Origin: Ferrimonas futtsuensis DSM 18154 | GTDB lineage: Bacteria; Pseudomonadota; Gammaproteobacteria; Enterobacterales; Shewanellaceae | Assembly: GCF_000422645.1 (NCBI RefSeq) | Contig: NZ_AUGL01000006.1 | Coordinates: 186,001-250,000 of the forward strand | Reading direction: 5' to 3' | DNA length: 64,000 nt | Shown here: piece by piece, positions 9,628 to 16,930 of the stretch | Position numbering within the stretch: the first letter of the stretch is position 1 | Layout of the letters: each line of letters starts with the position of its first letter | The notes under the pieces: model-generated | Database searches by the model: none | The model's input: only the letters and a program-made list of their open reading frames with translations | What the model was told of the DNA's origin: nothing | Program-made: the position numbers and the translations under genes

Positions 9628-9656
9628 TTGTCATCGCCTCACGCAGGCCCTAGTAT
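9628..9656 (+). promoter_or_regulatory. Promoter of the first tRNA-Val pair
   Basis: TTGTCA (five of six), 17-base spacer, TAGTAT; the region downstream of the -10 is GC-containing, as in stable-RNA promoters. The second pair has the same -10 and spacer length. Confidence 0.6.
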
Positions 9657-9678
9657 TTAGCGCATCGCACAGCGATAT

Positions 9679-9755
9679 GCGTCTGTAACTCAGTTGGTTA
9701 GAGTGTCACCTTGACATGGTGGAAGTCGGTGGTTCGAGTCCACTCAGACGCACCA
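9679..9755 (+). tRNA. tRNA-Val(GAC), class A
   Basis: 77 nt including an encoded CCA. Acceptor GCGTCTG/CAGACGC, anticodon GAC at 9713-9715 in loop TTGACAT, T arm GGTGG/CCACT. This class has D stem ACTC/GAGT, a T·G pair at the top of the anticodon stem and variable loop AAGTC. Confidence 0.95.
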
Positions 9756-9768
9756 CATTTTAGATTAT

Positions 9769-9845
9769 GCGTCCGTAGCTCAGTTGGTTAGAGCACCACC
9801 TTGACATGGTGGGGGTCGGTAGTTCGAGTCTACTCGGACGCACCA
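9769..9845 (+). tRNA. tRNA-Val(GAC), class B
   Basis: 77 nt with CCA. Acceptor GCGTCCG/CGGACGC, anticodon GAC at 9803-9805, D stem GCTC/GAGC and a fully paired anticodon stem, close to E. coli tRNA-Val2. T stem GGTAG/CTACT. Co-transcribed with the class A copy 13 bases upstream. Confidence 0.96.
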
Positions 9846-9851
9846 TATCGC

Positions 9852-9883
9852 AAAAAGCCCGCTCAATGAGAGCGGGCTTTTTT
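9852..9883 (+). terminator. Terminator of the first tRNA-Val pair
   Basis: GCCCGCTC/GAGCGGGC stem (9857-9864 with 9870-9877), AATGA loop, six T; five A in front make it usable in reverse. Confidence 0.9.
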
Positions 9884-9965
9884 GTATTTGGCGCCAGCCA
9901 AAAAAAGACCACTCTGAACGAGTGGCCCTGCTGAGAACGTTACCAAGGAGAGGAACTGGCTGGCC

Positions 9966-11324
9966 CTACCCTCGCTCAGCATAAAAGGTTGAGGCGCGGA
10001 ACAGGTGTTCTCCTGTGTCGACGTCCACCACCACAAAACGTATGGGGGTCTCCCACTGATCCGCTGCCTGAGTCAGGGCCACGGTGAGCACCTGGGTCTG
10101 ATGCTCGCCGGGTGCCAGAGTAAAGTGGGCATCACCGTCGATATTCAGTCCATAAAACCCCTGAACTATCACTGCGTAGGTGCGTGACTCCTGTGTCTTG
10201 TTCAGCATCTTGAACCGATACGTGTTCTCCACCCACCCTTCGTCGTTGATGCGGTACAGCGCCTGACGATCCCTGAGCACATTGACCTCGAAACTGCTGC
10301 GGCTGTTGCTCCAGCCCAGGGTGACCAGCAGCGTCACCAGGACGGCCAGGCCATACCCCAGGTAACCGGTTACCCCTAACTGCCTGTGATTTTCTGAGGC
10401 GTAACGAATAAGCCCTCTGGGGTAGCCAAACCTGTCCATGGTTTGATCGCAGGCATCCACACAAAGGCCGCAGTTGATGCACTCATATTGCAGACCCTGA
10501 CGGATATCGATGCCCACAGGACACACCTGAACACAGAGGTTGCAGTCCACGCAGTCTCCCAGTGCTGCGGGCTGGCTGCCCCGCTTTCGTGGCCCCCTGC
10601 TCTCACCACGGGCGGCGTCATAGCCAACCAGAGTGGTGGTGTCGTCAAACATCACTGACTGAAATCGGGCATAGGGGCAGATATGCTGACAGACCCTCTC
10701 CCTGAGCCAGCCTGCGTTGACATAGGTACACAGGGTGAAAAACAGCACCCAGGACTGGACCAGGACGGAGTTCTCCCAGGTGAAAAAGCCGACATAGAGT
10801 TGATTCACCGGTACGAAGTAGCCCATGAAGCCCAGGGCGGTAAACAGAGAGAGCATCAACCAGGCAAGGTGCTTGACCGATTTTTGGGCTACCTTGGTCA
10901 GCCCCCACTGACTGCGGTCCAGGGCACGGCTGTGATTATGGCTGCCTTCGATGCGCCTCTCTAACCAGTTGAACATCAATGTCCATACGGTCTGGGGACA
11001 GGTGTAACCACACCACACCCGGCCATAGAGTTTGGTGACTAAGAACAGCAAAAATGCCGCCAGGATAAAGAGAAAGGCCACGATCAGCAGGTCCTGTGGG
11101 AACAGTGATACGCCGAACAGATCGAACCGTTGCCTCTCCAGGTCGATCAAGATGGCCTGGCGTCCCTGATAAGGCAGCAAAGGCAGCAGCAAGAACACGC
11201 CAACCAGCACCAGATTCAAGCGACGCCTGAACCTCTGGAAGCGGCCAAACTGTTCTCGAATATATATTTTCCCTGTTGTGGCTGTGGTGATGATCAGGTT
11301 GGGGTCCTGGTTGGCTGAAGACAC
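9966..11324 (-). CDS. ccoG: Cytochrome c oxidase accessory protein CcoG (RdxA/FixG)
   Basis: 452 aa inner-membrane ferredoxin-like protein. About four or five membrane helices flank conserved VWCGYTCPQTVWT. A double [4Fe-4S] ferredoxin motif follows: CVDCNLCVQVCPVGIDIR, then CINCGLCVDAC, about 255-300. The C-terminal immunoglobulin-like domain FixG_C ends with TGEHLFRASTFYAERG. In the cbb3 oxidase pathway CcoG reduces copper for the CuB site. No cco structural genes are in this window, so it stands alone between a tRNA array and a divergent regulator. Confidence 0.95.
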   Translation of the reverse strand: MSSANQDPNLIITTATTGKIYIREQFGRFQRFRRRLNLVLVGVFLLLPLLPYQGRQAILIDLERQRFDLFGVSLFPQDLLIVAFLFILAAFLLFLVTKLYGRVWCGYTCPQTVWTLMFNWLERRIEGSHNHSRALDRSQWGLTKVAQKSVKHLAWLMLSLFTALGFMGYFVPVNQLYVGFFTWENSVLVQSWVLFFTLCTYVNAGWLRERVCQHICPYARFQSVMFDDTTTLVGYDAARGESRGPRKRGSQPAALGDCVDCNLCVQVCPVGIDIRQGLQYECINCGLCVDACDQTMDRFGYPRGLIRYASENHRQLGVTGYLGYGLAVLVTLLVTLGWSNSRSSFEVNVLRDRQALYRINDEGWVENTYRFKMLNKTQESRTYAVIVQGFYGLNIDGDAHFTLAPGEHQTQVLTVALTQAADQWETPIRFVVVDVDTGEHLFRASTFYAERG

Positions 11325-11434
11325 TGTCTCTCTCCAAAATCGAAACGCGCTGTCAGTCTAAAGAGCACTTCTGTCATTGGTAGATACAAAAATATTTTTT
11401 AAAATAGGTACAGATTCATTGTCGAGCCCTAACC

Positions 11435-12850
11435 ATGGCCCAATTTCGATACCAACAACTGGCATCCTTTCTCAACCAACAGATTCAGCAGGGGTTGTGG
11501 CAACCGGGAGAGCGTCTTCCCTCCATCCGCAGTCTGAGCCAGCAACATGGTCTGGCAAAAATCTCCGTACAGAAGGCACTTCATACCCTGGAAGCGGTAG
11601 GTCTTATCGAGGCTCGGGCTCGCTCAGGCTATTTTGTCGCCCTCAGAAAGCCCGGCGCCAAGGCACCAGGCAAACCGGCAGAAACCATCCCCAGTGAAGT
11701 CAACGTGCCCGTGCTGTTTCAAGAGATCATGGCCCGCAGCGCCGCGTTCGACCTCTGCCCCTGGGCGCCGGTCGACGCGCCGGATCCGCACCTGTTACTG
11801 CTCAACCGGCACCTGAGTCGCGCCTTGCGTCAGCAGCCTACCCGCAAGGCGGCCTACTATGGCGATCCGGAGGGTTTACCGGCCCTGAGAGACCAGTTGG
11901 CTGCCCGCTACCGCAGTCGACACTGTTCCCTGGCGGTAGACCAGATAGCACTGACCTCAGGGTGTCAGAACAGCCTGTTTCTGGCGTTGATGGCCTGCTG
12001 CCGACCCGGCGACACCGTCGCGGTCGAAAGCCCCGCGTTTTATGGGGTGCTGCAGCTTCTGCAGCAGTTGGGGCTCAAGGTGGTGGAGTTACCGGCCAGC
12101 CCGGAGTTTGGCATCCGCGCTGAGGACCTGGAAAATGCCATAAAACGCTGGCAGGTCAAAGTGTGTGTGGTCACCCCCAGTTATGCCACTCCGACCGGGG
12201 CCACCCTGCCCGCGGAGGAGCAAAAAAGGCTGGTAGCCCTTACCGAAAAATACCCGCTGACCCTCATCGAAGATGACATCTATGGCGACCTGGGTTTTCA
12301 CCTTCAGACTGAGCCGTTGAAGCGGTTTGACACTCAAGGAAGGGTCATTCTGTGTGGCTCCTTTTCCAAGTCTTTGTCACGGGATCTGAGATTGGGGTGG
12401 ATCTGCGGTGGCCGTCTCCACAGTCGCATTGTCCAGCTCAAATTAATTAATCAGCTATCGGGCAGCCAGGCGGTTCAGGAGGGGGTAGCCAGTTATCTGG
12501 CAGAGGGTCATTACCGGCGCCACCTGATGGCCATGAGGCAGAAACTGGCCCGTCATCGCGACCAACTGCTGGAAAGTCTGCAACAGGACTGGCGTGGCTA
12601 CTACACCGCTACGGAGCCGGAAGGCGGGCTGGCACTGTGGCTCGAGCTCGCTCCTGGCATAGACACCAAGACCGCCTACCGCCCCCTGATCGAACAGAAG
12701 ATTGTGATTACCCCAGGCTCGCTGTTCTCTACCACGAATCGGTTTGATCACTGCCTGAGACTCAGCTTTTGCCAGCCGGTGACCGGGATACGGCGCCAGG
12801 CGATCTCGTCGCTGGCGGATGCCTTGAGATCCCCAACCCAGCCCGATTGA
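11435..12850 (+). CDS. MocR/GntR-type PLP-dependent transcriptional regulator
   Basis: 471 aa fusion. An N-terminal GntR-type winged helix (about 1-75, GERLPSIRSLSQQHGLAKISVQKAL) is joined to a fold-type I aminotransferase domain (about 105-465). In the latter, EDDIYGDL and the PLP-binding lysine in CGSFSKSLSRDLRLGW (near 310) are intact. MocR proteins sense PLP or amino compounds and control vitamin B6, GABA or amino-acid genes; the target here is not evident. The adjacent divergent gene is ccoG, which is not a typical MocR target. ATG at 11435 gives the standard N-terminus. Confidence 0.92.
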   Translation: MAQFRYQQLASFLNQQIQQGLWQPGERLPSIRSLSQQHGLAKISVQKALHTLEAVGLIEARARSGYFVALRKPGAKAPGKPAETIPSEVNVPVLFQEIMARSAAFDLCPWAPVDAPDPHLLLLNRHLSRALRQQPTRKAAYYGDPEGLPALRDQLAARYRSRHCSLAVDQIALTSGCQNSLFLALMACCRPGDTVAVESPAFYGVLQLLQQLGLKVVELPASPEFGIRAEDLENAIKRWQVKVCVVTPSYATPTGATLPAEEQKRLVALTEKYPLTLIEDDIYGDLGFHLQTEPLKRFDTQGRVILCGSFSKSLSRDLRLGWICGGRLHSRIVQLKLINQLSGSQAVQEGVASYLAEGHYRRHLMAMRQKLARHRDQLLESLQQDWRGYYTATEPEGGLALWLELAPGIDTKTAYRPLIEQKIVITPGSLFSTTNRFDHCLRLSFCQPVTGIRRQAISSLADALRSPTQPD

Positions 12851-12977
12851 CCCAGATCACTAAATGAGCACATTCTGTGAGCCAAGGTCGCTTTCAGGGC
12901 GTAAAATTTCAATGAGGAATAGCAGGGACAACGGTGAGGGTAAAGCCCGCTGTCCCGAGGAGTGAGAGGAGGACATT

Positions 12978-13397
12978 ATGAACCTGTTTCCCCGTGATTC
13001 ATTGTTCGATTTCTGGCCTCTGATGGACCGCAGACGCTCCCAGGATGAGGAGCATTCCGCTGTTTCCATGGGATTGCCCAGAATTGACATCGTCGAAGAG
13101 GAGGACAAGTACCTGCTGAGTGCCGACCTTCCTGGCGTGAAGAAGGAGGATCTGTCCATCACCCTGGCCAACGGTGTGCTGCGCATCGAGGCTCGTCGAA
13201 GCGAAGCGAGCGAAACCAAAGAGAAGCACTTCATCCGTAAAGAGCGCCATGAAGGGGTGTTTGTACGCAATATTGAAGTCGGCGACAGCCTCAATGCCGA
13301 ACAGATCGACGCCCATTTTGACAACGGTGTCCTGAAGCTGACCCTGCCTAAGGTCGAGCCCAAGGCGCCGGTGCAGGATAGGATAGAGATCCACTGA
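12978..13397 (+). CDS. Hsp20/alpha-crystallin small heat-shock protein
   Basis: 139 aa. The alpha-crystallin domain spans about 38-130 (PRIDIVEEEDKYLLSADLPGVKKEDLSI...) and ends with the strand motif NGVLKLTLPK; the C-terminal IEIH is a degenerate IxI tail. It is an ATP-independent holdase for unfolding proteins. GAGGAGG lies six bases before ATG. A leader hairpin (GGGACA/TGTCCC, 12925-12930 with 12951-12956, with a smaller GGG/CCC hairpin inside) ends before the ribosome-binding site and does not cover it, so a classic RNA thermometer is not supported. I see no clear sigma-32 promoter. Confidence 0.93.
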   Translation: MNLFPRDSLFDFWPLMDRRRSQDEEHSAVSMGLPRIDIVEEEDKYLLSADLPGVKKEDLSITLANGVLRIEARRSEASETKEKHFIRKERHEGVFVRNIEVGDSLNAEQIDAHFDNGVLKLTLPKVEPKAPVQDRIEIH

Positions 13398-13442
13398 GCT
13401 AATTCGACGCCGTCATAAAGGTCGTAAAGACCTTTGACCCAA

Positions 13443-13470
13443 GAGGGCCGCACCTGCGGCCCTCTCTATT
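13443..13470 (+). terminator. Terminator of the hsp20 gene
   Basis: Nine-bp GC-rich stem (13443-13451 with 13456-13464), ACCT loop, then TCTATTTT, a weak T run. Confidence 0.65.
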
Positions 13471-13543
13471 TTGAGTCCTTCCAAACTGCTGATATACTCG
13501 CCAGCGCAACTACTTAGAGTAATGATTCTATTGCGGTAAATCT

Positions 13544-14095
13544 ATGAAAATTGGTAATCGTCCCGGGGGGTTCACCCTGATTGAACTGGTGGTCGTATTG
13601 GTGGTGTTGGGCGTTCTCTCCCTGGTGGCCCTGCCCCGTTTCCTGTCGCTGTCCTCCGAGGCGCATACCGGTGTCTACCAGGGTGCATTCAGCGCGTTTC
13701 GCTCGGGCATCACCCTGTATCACAGCGCCTGGTTGGCCAACGGCCAGCAAGGCGCTGTCAGCAACCTGAAGAATTTTGGTGATGGCGACGTAGACAGCAA
13801 TGATCAGGGCTATCCCGGCGGCACCAGCTTTGACGGCTCTCTGAGCGGCGCCAATTGCGGCGAACTCTGGGACGCTCTGCTGGACAGCGATATGAGGAGT
13901 CGGCCCGCCAGCAATGGCAGCTTTGACGGAGACACCTCCACGCCGATCAAGTACTGGTATCGGACAGGCCCGGAAGCGTGTTACTACATCTATGTGGGTG
14001 AGAAAAATGAGCCGGGCGTGGATCTGCCAACCCTGACTTACACCCTGAGCAATGGTGAAACCAGTGTCCGCATGAGCCGCTATTCCAACGGCTGA
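13544..14095 (+). CDS. MSHA-type prepilin / type IV pilin-like protein (MshB-like)
   Basis: 183 aa. A short basic leader MKIGNRPGG is followed by the type IV prepilin site and helix, FTLIELVVVLVVLGVLSLVALPRF, so prepilin peptidase should cut before Phe. The globular part has a glycine/asparagine-rich middle and a C-terminal disulfide candidate (Cys at about 105 and 147). MshB/MshA-type pseudopilins form such pili or tips. It is isolated from any mshI-O cluster here, so it may be an accessory or orphan pilin. RBS is weak. Confidence 0.85.
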   Translation: MKIGNRPGGFTLIELVVVLVVLGVLSLVALPRFLSLSSEAHTGVYQGAFSAFRSGITLYHSAWLANGQQGAVSNLKNFGDGDVDSNDQGYPGGTSFDGSLSGANCGELWDALLDSDMRSRPASNGSFDGDTSTPIKYWYRTGPEACYYIYVGEKNEPGVDLPTLTYTLSNGETSVRMSRYSNG

Positions 14096-14175
14096 GAAGA
14101 TACCGCTAATTAACCATACAGTTTCTGCGGCTTAGGCTAAGCTCAATTGAGTTTGCACGGCTCAAGGAGACTGCT

Positions 14176-15420
14176 ATGCGCGCCCTGCTGTTGGTACCAC
14201 TCTTGCTCGTCGCTCCCCTCGCCCTGTCGGAGGAGACCTGCGAGTCCTGCCACACCAAGATCTCCCCCTCCATTGTAGAGGACTGGAAGTCCAGTAAGCA
14301 TCACGCCAATGACATCGGCTGCGACACCTGCCATGACGGCGACCATAAGAGCGCCGACGACGTGGATAATCTGGTGACCATTACAGCGGACACCTGTGGC
14401 GCCTGTCACAGCGAGCGCCTTGAAGAGTTTTCCAAGGGGAAACACGCCCTCTCCTGGGCGTCAGTCCAGGCGATGCCCACCACTCACGCCCTGCCCATGG
14501 CTCTGAATGAAGGGATGAAAGGCTGTACCGGCTGTCACAAGCTGGGGCTCAAGAGCGACGAAGAGATTGAGGCGCTGAAGCAGGCGGGCAGCAAGTTTGG
14601 TCACGCATCCTGTGACGCCTGCCATACCAGGCACAGCTTCTCAGTAAAGGAAGCCAGGGAGCCCCAGGCCTGCCAGACCTGTCACATGGGATTCGATCAT
14701 CCCCAGTGGGAGATGTGGTCCTCCTCCAAACATGGCGTGCGTTATCTGCTCGCGCAGAACGGCACCCTGCCCAAGAGCACCAAGGCGCCGACCTGTCAGA
14801 CCTGCCATATGGTGGATGGCAACCACGAAGTAAGAACCGCCTGGGGTTTCCTGGCGGTACGCCTGCCGCTGTCCGAAGACCCGCAGTGGAAAGCCGATCA
14901 GATCACCCTGCTCCAGGCCCTGGGCGTACTGGATATGGAGGGTAACCCCACCCCAAGACTGGATGTCGTCAAGGCGGCCGATGTGGCCCGTCTCGACAAG
15001 GCTTCCTTCGACGCCGAACGCAACAAGATGATTCAGGTGTGCAGCGACTGCCATTCGGAGAATTTTGCCAAAGCGGAACTGGATAAGGCCGACAACCTAA
15101 TCCGGGATCTCGACCACCTGATGGCCGAAGCGATCCGCGAAATCGCCGCACTCTATAAGGATGGGGTGCTGAAGAAACCGGAAAGCTACGCGCATCCGTT
15201 CCCGGATCTGCTCACCTTCCACGATGCACCGACCAGCATCGAGCAAACCCTGTTTGAGATGCACCTGAAGCACAGAATGCGTGCCTTCCAGGGGGCCTTC
15301 CACGCCAACCCCGACTATGCCCTGTGGTATGGCTGGAGTGAGATGGTGCGGGATCTGCAGGAGATCAGAGAGAAAGCACAGGAGATGCGCCACGCCCACA
15401 ATGCTCAGGCCAAGCGCTGA
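14176..15420 (+). CDS. Octaheme HAO-family multiheme cytochrome c
   Basis: 414 aa. Signal peptide (MRALLLVPLLLVAPLALS) followed by eight CXXCH motifs: CESCH, CDTCH, CGACH, CTGCH, CDACH, two CQTCH and CSDCH. There is no CXXCK site, which argues against NrfA-type or tetrathionate-reductase (Otr) type. The C-terminal helical part with NPDYALWYGWSEMVRDLQEI matches hydroxylamine-oxidoreductase-like octahaems. It should be periplasmic and act in nitrogen-oxide or hydroxylamine reduction/oxidation. No partner quinol oxidase is adjacent; it appears as a single gene followed by a terminator. Confidence 0.85.
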   Translation: MRALLLVPLLLVAPLALSEETCESCHTKISPSIVEDWKSSKHHANDIGCDTCHDGDHKSADDVDNLVTITADTCGACHSERLEEFSKGKHALSWASVQAMPTTHALPMALNEGMKGCTGCHKLGLKSDEEIEALKQAGSKFGHASCDACHTRHSFSVKEAREPQACQTCHMGFDHPQWEMWSSSKHGVRYLLAQNGTLPKSTKAPTCQTCHMVDGNHEVRTAWGFLAVRLPLSEDPQWKADQITLLQALGVLDMEGNPTPRLDVVKAADVARLDKASFDAERNKMIQVCSDCHSENFAKAELDKADNLIRDLDHLMAEAIREIAALYKDGVLKKPESYAHPFPDLLTFHDAPTSIEQTLFEMHLKHRMRAFQGAFHANPDYALWYGWSEMVRDLQEIREKAQEMRHAHNAQAKR

Positions 15421-15433
15421 CGCCAACCACAAC

Positions 15434-15459
15434 AAAAGGCGCCCCGTTGGGCGCCTTTT
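15434..15459. terminator. Bidirectional terminator between octaheme cytochrome and ldhA
   Basis: GGCGCCC/GGGCGCC stem (15437-15443 with 15448-15454), CGTT loop, five T on the right and four A on the left; it sits between converging genes. Confidence 0.9.
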
Positions 15460-15479
15460 TCTATGCCGTCAGCAAAAGA

Positions 15480-16475
15480 TCAGTAGATCTCGTTGCCTGT
15501 CTTTTCACCCTTCTGGTAGGCCTTGATGTTGCCCAGGGTGGTATCGGCAATCTGACTCAGGGCCAGATCGGTAAAGTACCCCTGGTGACCGGTCACCAGC
15601 ACATTGGGATAGCTCAGCAGCAGGCCGAAGACGTCATCGTGGATCACCTGCCCGGACAGATCACGGAAGAACAGATCCCCTTCCAATTCATACACGTCCA
15701 GCCCCAGGTAGCCGAGACGGCCACTTTTCAGGGACTCAATGGCATCGGAAGCGTTCACCAGCGCCCCACGAGAGGTGTTGATCAGCATGACGCCCTCTTT
15801 CATCTTGTGGAAGGCTTCACGGTTGATCAGGTGGTGACTCTCCTCGGTCAGAGGGCAGTGCAGAGAGATGATGTCACTCTGGGCGTAGAGGGTGTCCAGG
15901 TCCACATAGGTACCCAGCTTTTCCGCTTCTGGGTTCACATAGGGGTCATGACACAACAGCTTGCAGCCGAAACCACTCAGGGCCTTCATGGTGGCCAGGC
16001 CAATCTTACCTGTGCCAATGACGCCGACCGTCTTGCTGCCCAGGTTGAAGCCCAGCAGACCTTCCAGGTTGAAGTTGTGCTCTCGAATGCGGGAGTAGGC
16101 CTTGTGCAGTTTACGGTTCAGGCACAGCATCATAGCCACCGCATGTTCCGCCACGGATTCCGGCGAATAACCGGGTACCCGACTCACCACGAACCCTCGA
16201 CTCTTCGCCTCTTCAAGGTCGACATTGTTAAATCCGGCACAGCGCAGCGCAATCATCTTGATGCCGGATTTATCCAGCTGTTCCAATACGGCGGTGTCTA
16301 CGATGTCATTGACGAAGCAGGAGATGGCATCGTAACCCTCCACCAGCTTGGCAGTGGACGCGGTCAACTGGGTCTTGTAGTAATCCAGCTCAAAGCCATA
16401 CTTTTCATTCGCGGCGTCCATCGAATGGCGATCGTAGGACTTGCTGCTGAACACGGCGATCCGTGCTTTGGTCAT
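15480..16475 (-). CDS. ldhA: D-lactate dehydrogenase (2-hydroxyacid dehydrogenase, LdhA type)
   Basis: 331 aa from the ATG at 16475, which has GAGGAG eight bases upstream; the open frame runs to 16595 but the extra 40 residues lack family similarity. It carries the NAD-binding VGVIGTGKIGLATMKAL (about 146-163), the substrate arginine in NTSRGALVN and the catalytic His in LVTGHQGYFT (near 296). It reduces pyruvate to D-lactate in fermentation. The family length is about 329. Confidence 0.93.
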   Translation of the reverse strand: MTKARIAVFSSKSYDRHSMDAANEKYGFELDYYKTQLTASTAKLVEGYDAISCFVNDIVDTAVLEQLDKSGIKMIALRCAGFNNVDLEEAKSRGFVVSRVPGYSPESVAEHAVAMMLCLNRKLHKAYSRIREHNFNLEGLLGFNLGSKTVGVIGTGKIGLATMKALSGFGCKLLCHDPYVNPEAEKLGTYVDLDTLYAQSDIISLHCPLTEESHHLINREAFHKMKEGVMLINTSRGALVNASDAIESLKSGRLGYLGLDVYELEGDLFFRDLSGQVIHDDVFGLLLSYPNVLVTGHQGYFTDLALSQIADTTLGNIKAYQKGEKTGNEIY

Positions 16476-16588
16476 GGTGATTCTCCTCGCAGAAACATAA
16501 ATACAGCTTAGTTGGGTAATGAGCCGGACACTCCACAGGTTTTTTTGGGCAGGGAATAGCCGGTCAGCCCTTTCAGCGGGAATTTTGC

Positions 16589-16617
16589 TTGCCATGCTAC
16601 CCTGCTCTCTTTAGTAT
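16589..16617 (+). promoter_or_regulatory. Promoter of the second tRNA-Val pair
   Basis: TTGCCA (five of six), 17-base spacer, TAGTAT, about 40 bases before the first tRNA of the pair. Confidence 0.6.
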
Positions 16618-16657
16618 TACGACCCGTTCGGTACTGCCTGGTCAGTATTTGACTTAT

Positions 16658-16734
16658 ACACCTGTAGCTCAGTTGGTTAGAGCACCACCTTGACATGGTG
16701 GGGGTCGGTGGTTCGAGTCCACTCAGGTGTACCA
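16658..16734 (+). tRNA. tRNA-Val(GAC), class B variant
   Basis: 77 nt with CCA. Acceptor ACACCTG/CAGGTGT, so the first pair is A-U rather than the G-C of the other copies. Anticodon GAC at 16692-16694. Body as in the class B copy at 9769. Confidence 0.94.
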
Positions 16735-16739
16735 ATCCT

Positions 16740-16816
16740 GCGTCTGTAACTCAGCTGGTTAGAGTGTCACCTTGACATGGTGGAAGTCGGTGGTTCGAGT
16801 CCACTCAGACGCACCA
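16740..16816 (+). tRNA. tRNA-Val(GAC), class A
   Basis: 77 nt with CCA. Same class as the copy at 9679 with one visible D-loop difference (AGCTGG for AGTTGG). Anticodon GAC at 16774-16776. It lies five bases after the preceding tRNA. Confidence 0.95.
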
Positions 16817-16821
16817 ATTAA

Positions 16822-16849
16822 AAAAAGCCCGCCTTTTGGCGGGCTTTTT
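16822..16849 (+). terminator. Terminator of the second tRNA-Val pair
   Basis: GCCCGCC/GGCGGGC stem (16827-16833 with 16838-16844), TTTT loop, five T after and A run before. Confidence 0.9.
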
Positions 16850-16930
16850 GCGTATGTCCCCCCTGACACAGGGGCGTCATCCTTTGTTGTCTACACTGTG
16901 GATAGTTGTGTTAACTCATAGGATGGTCAA

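Noticed and set aside
12901..12977. RNA thermometer in the hsp20 leader
   Set aside because: The hairpin ends before the GAGGAGG ribosome-binding site and does not sequester it.
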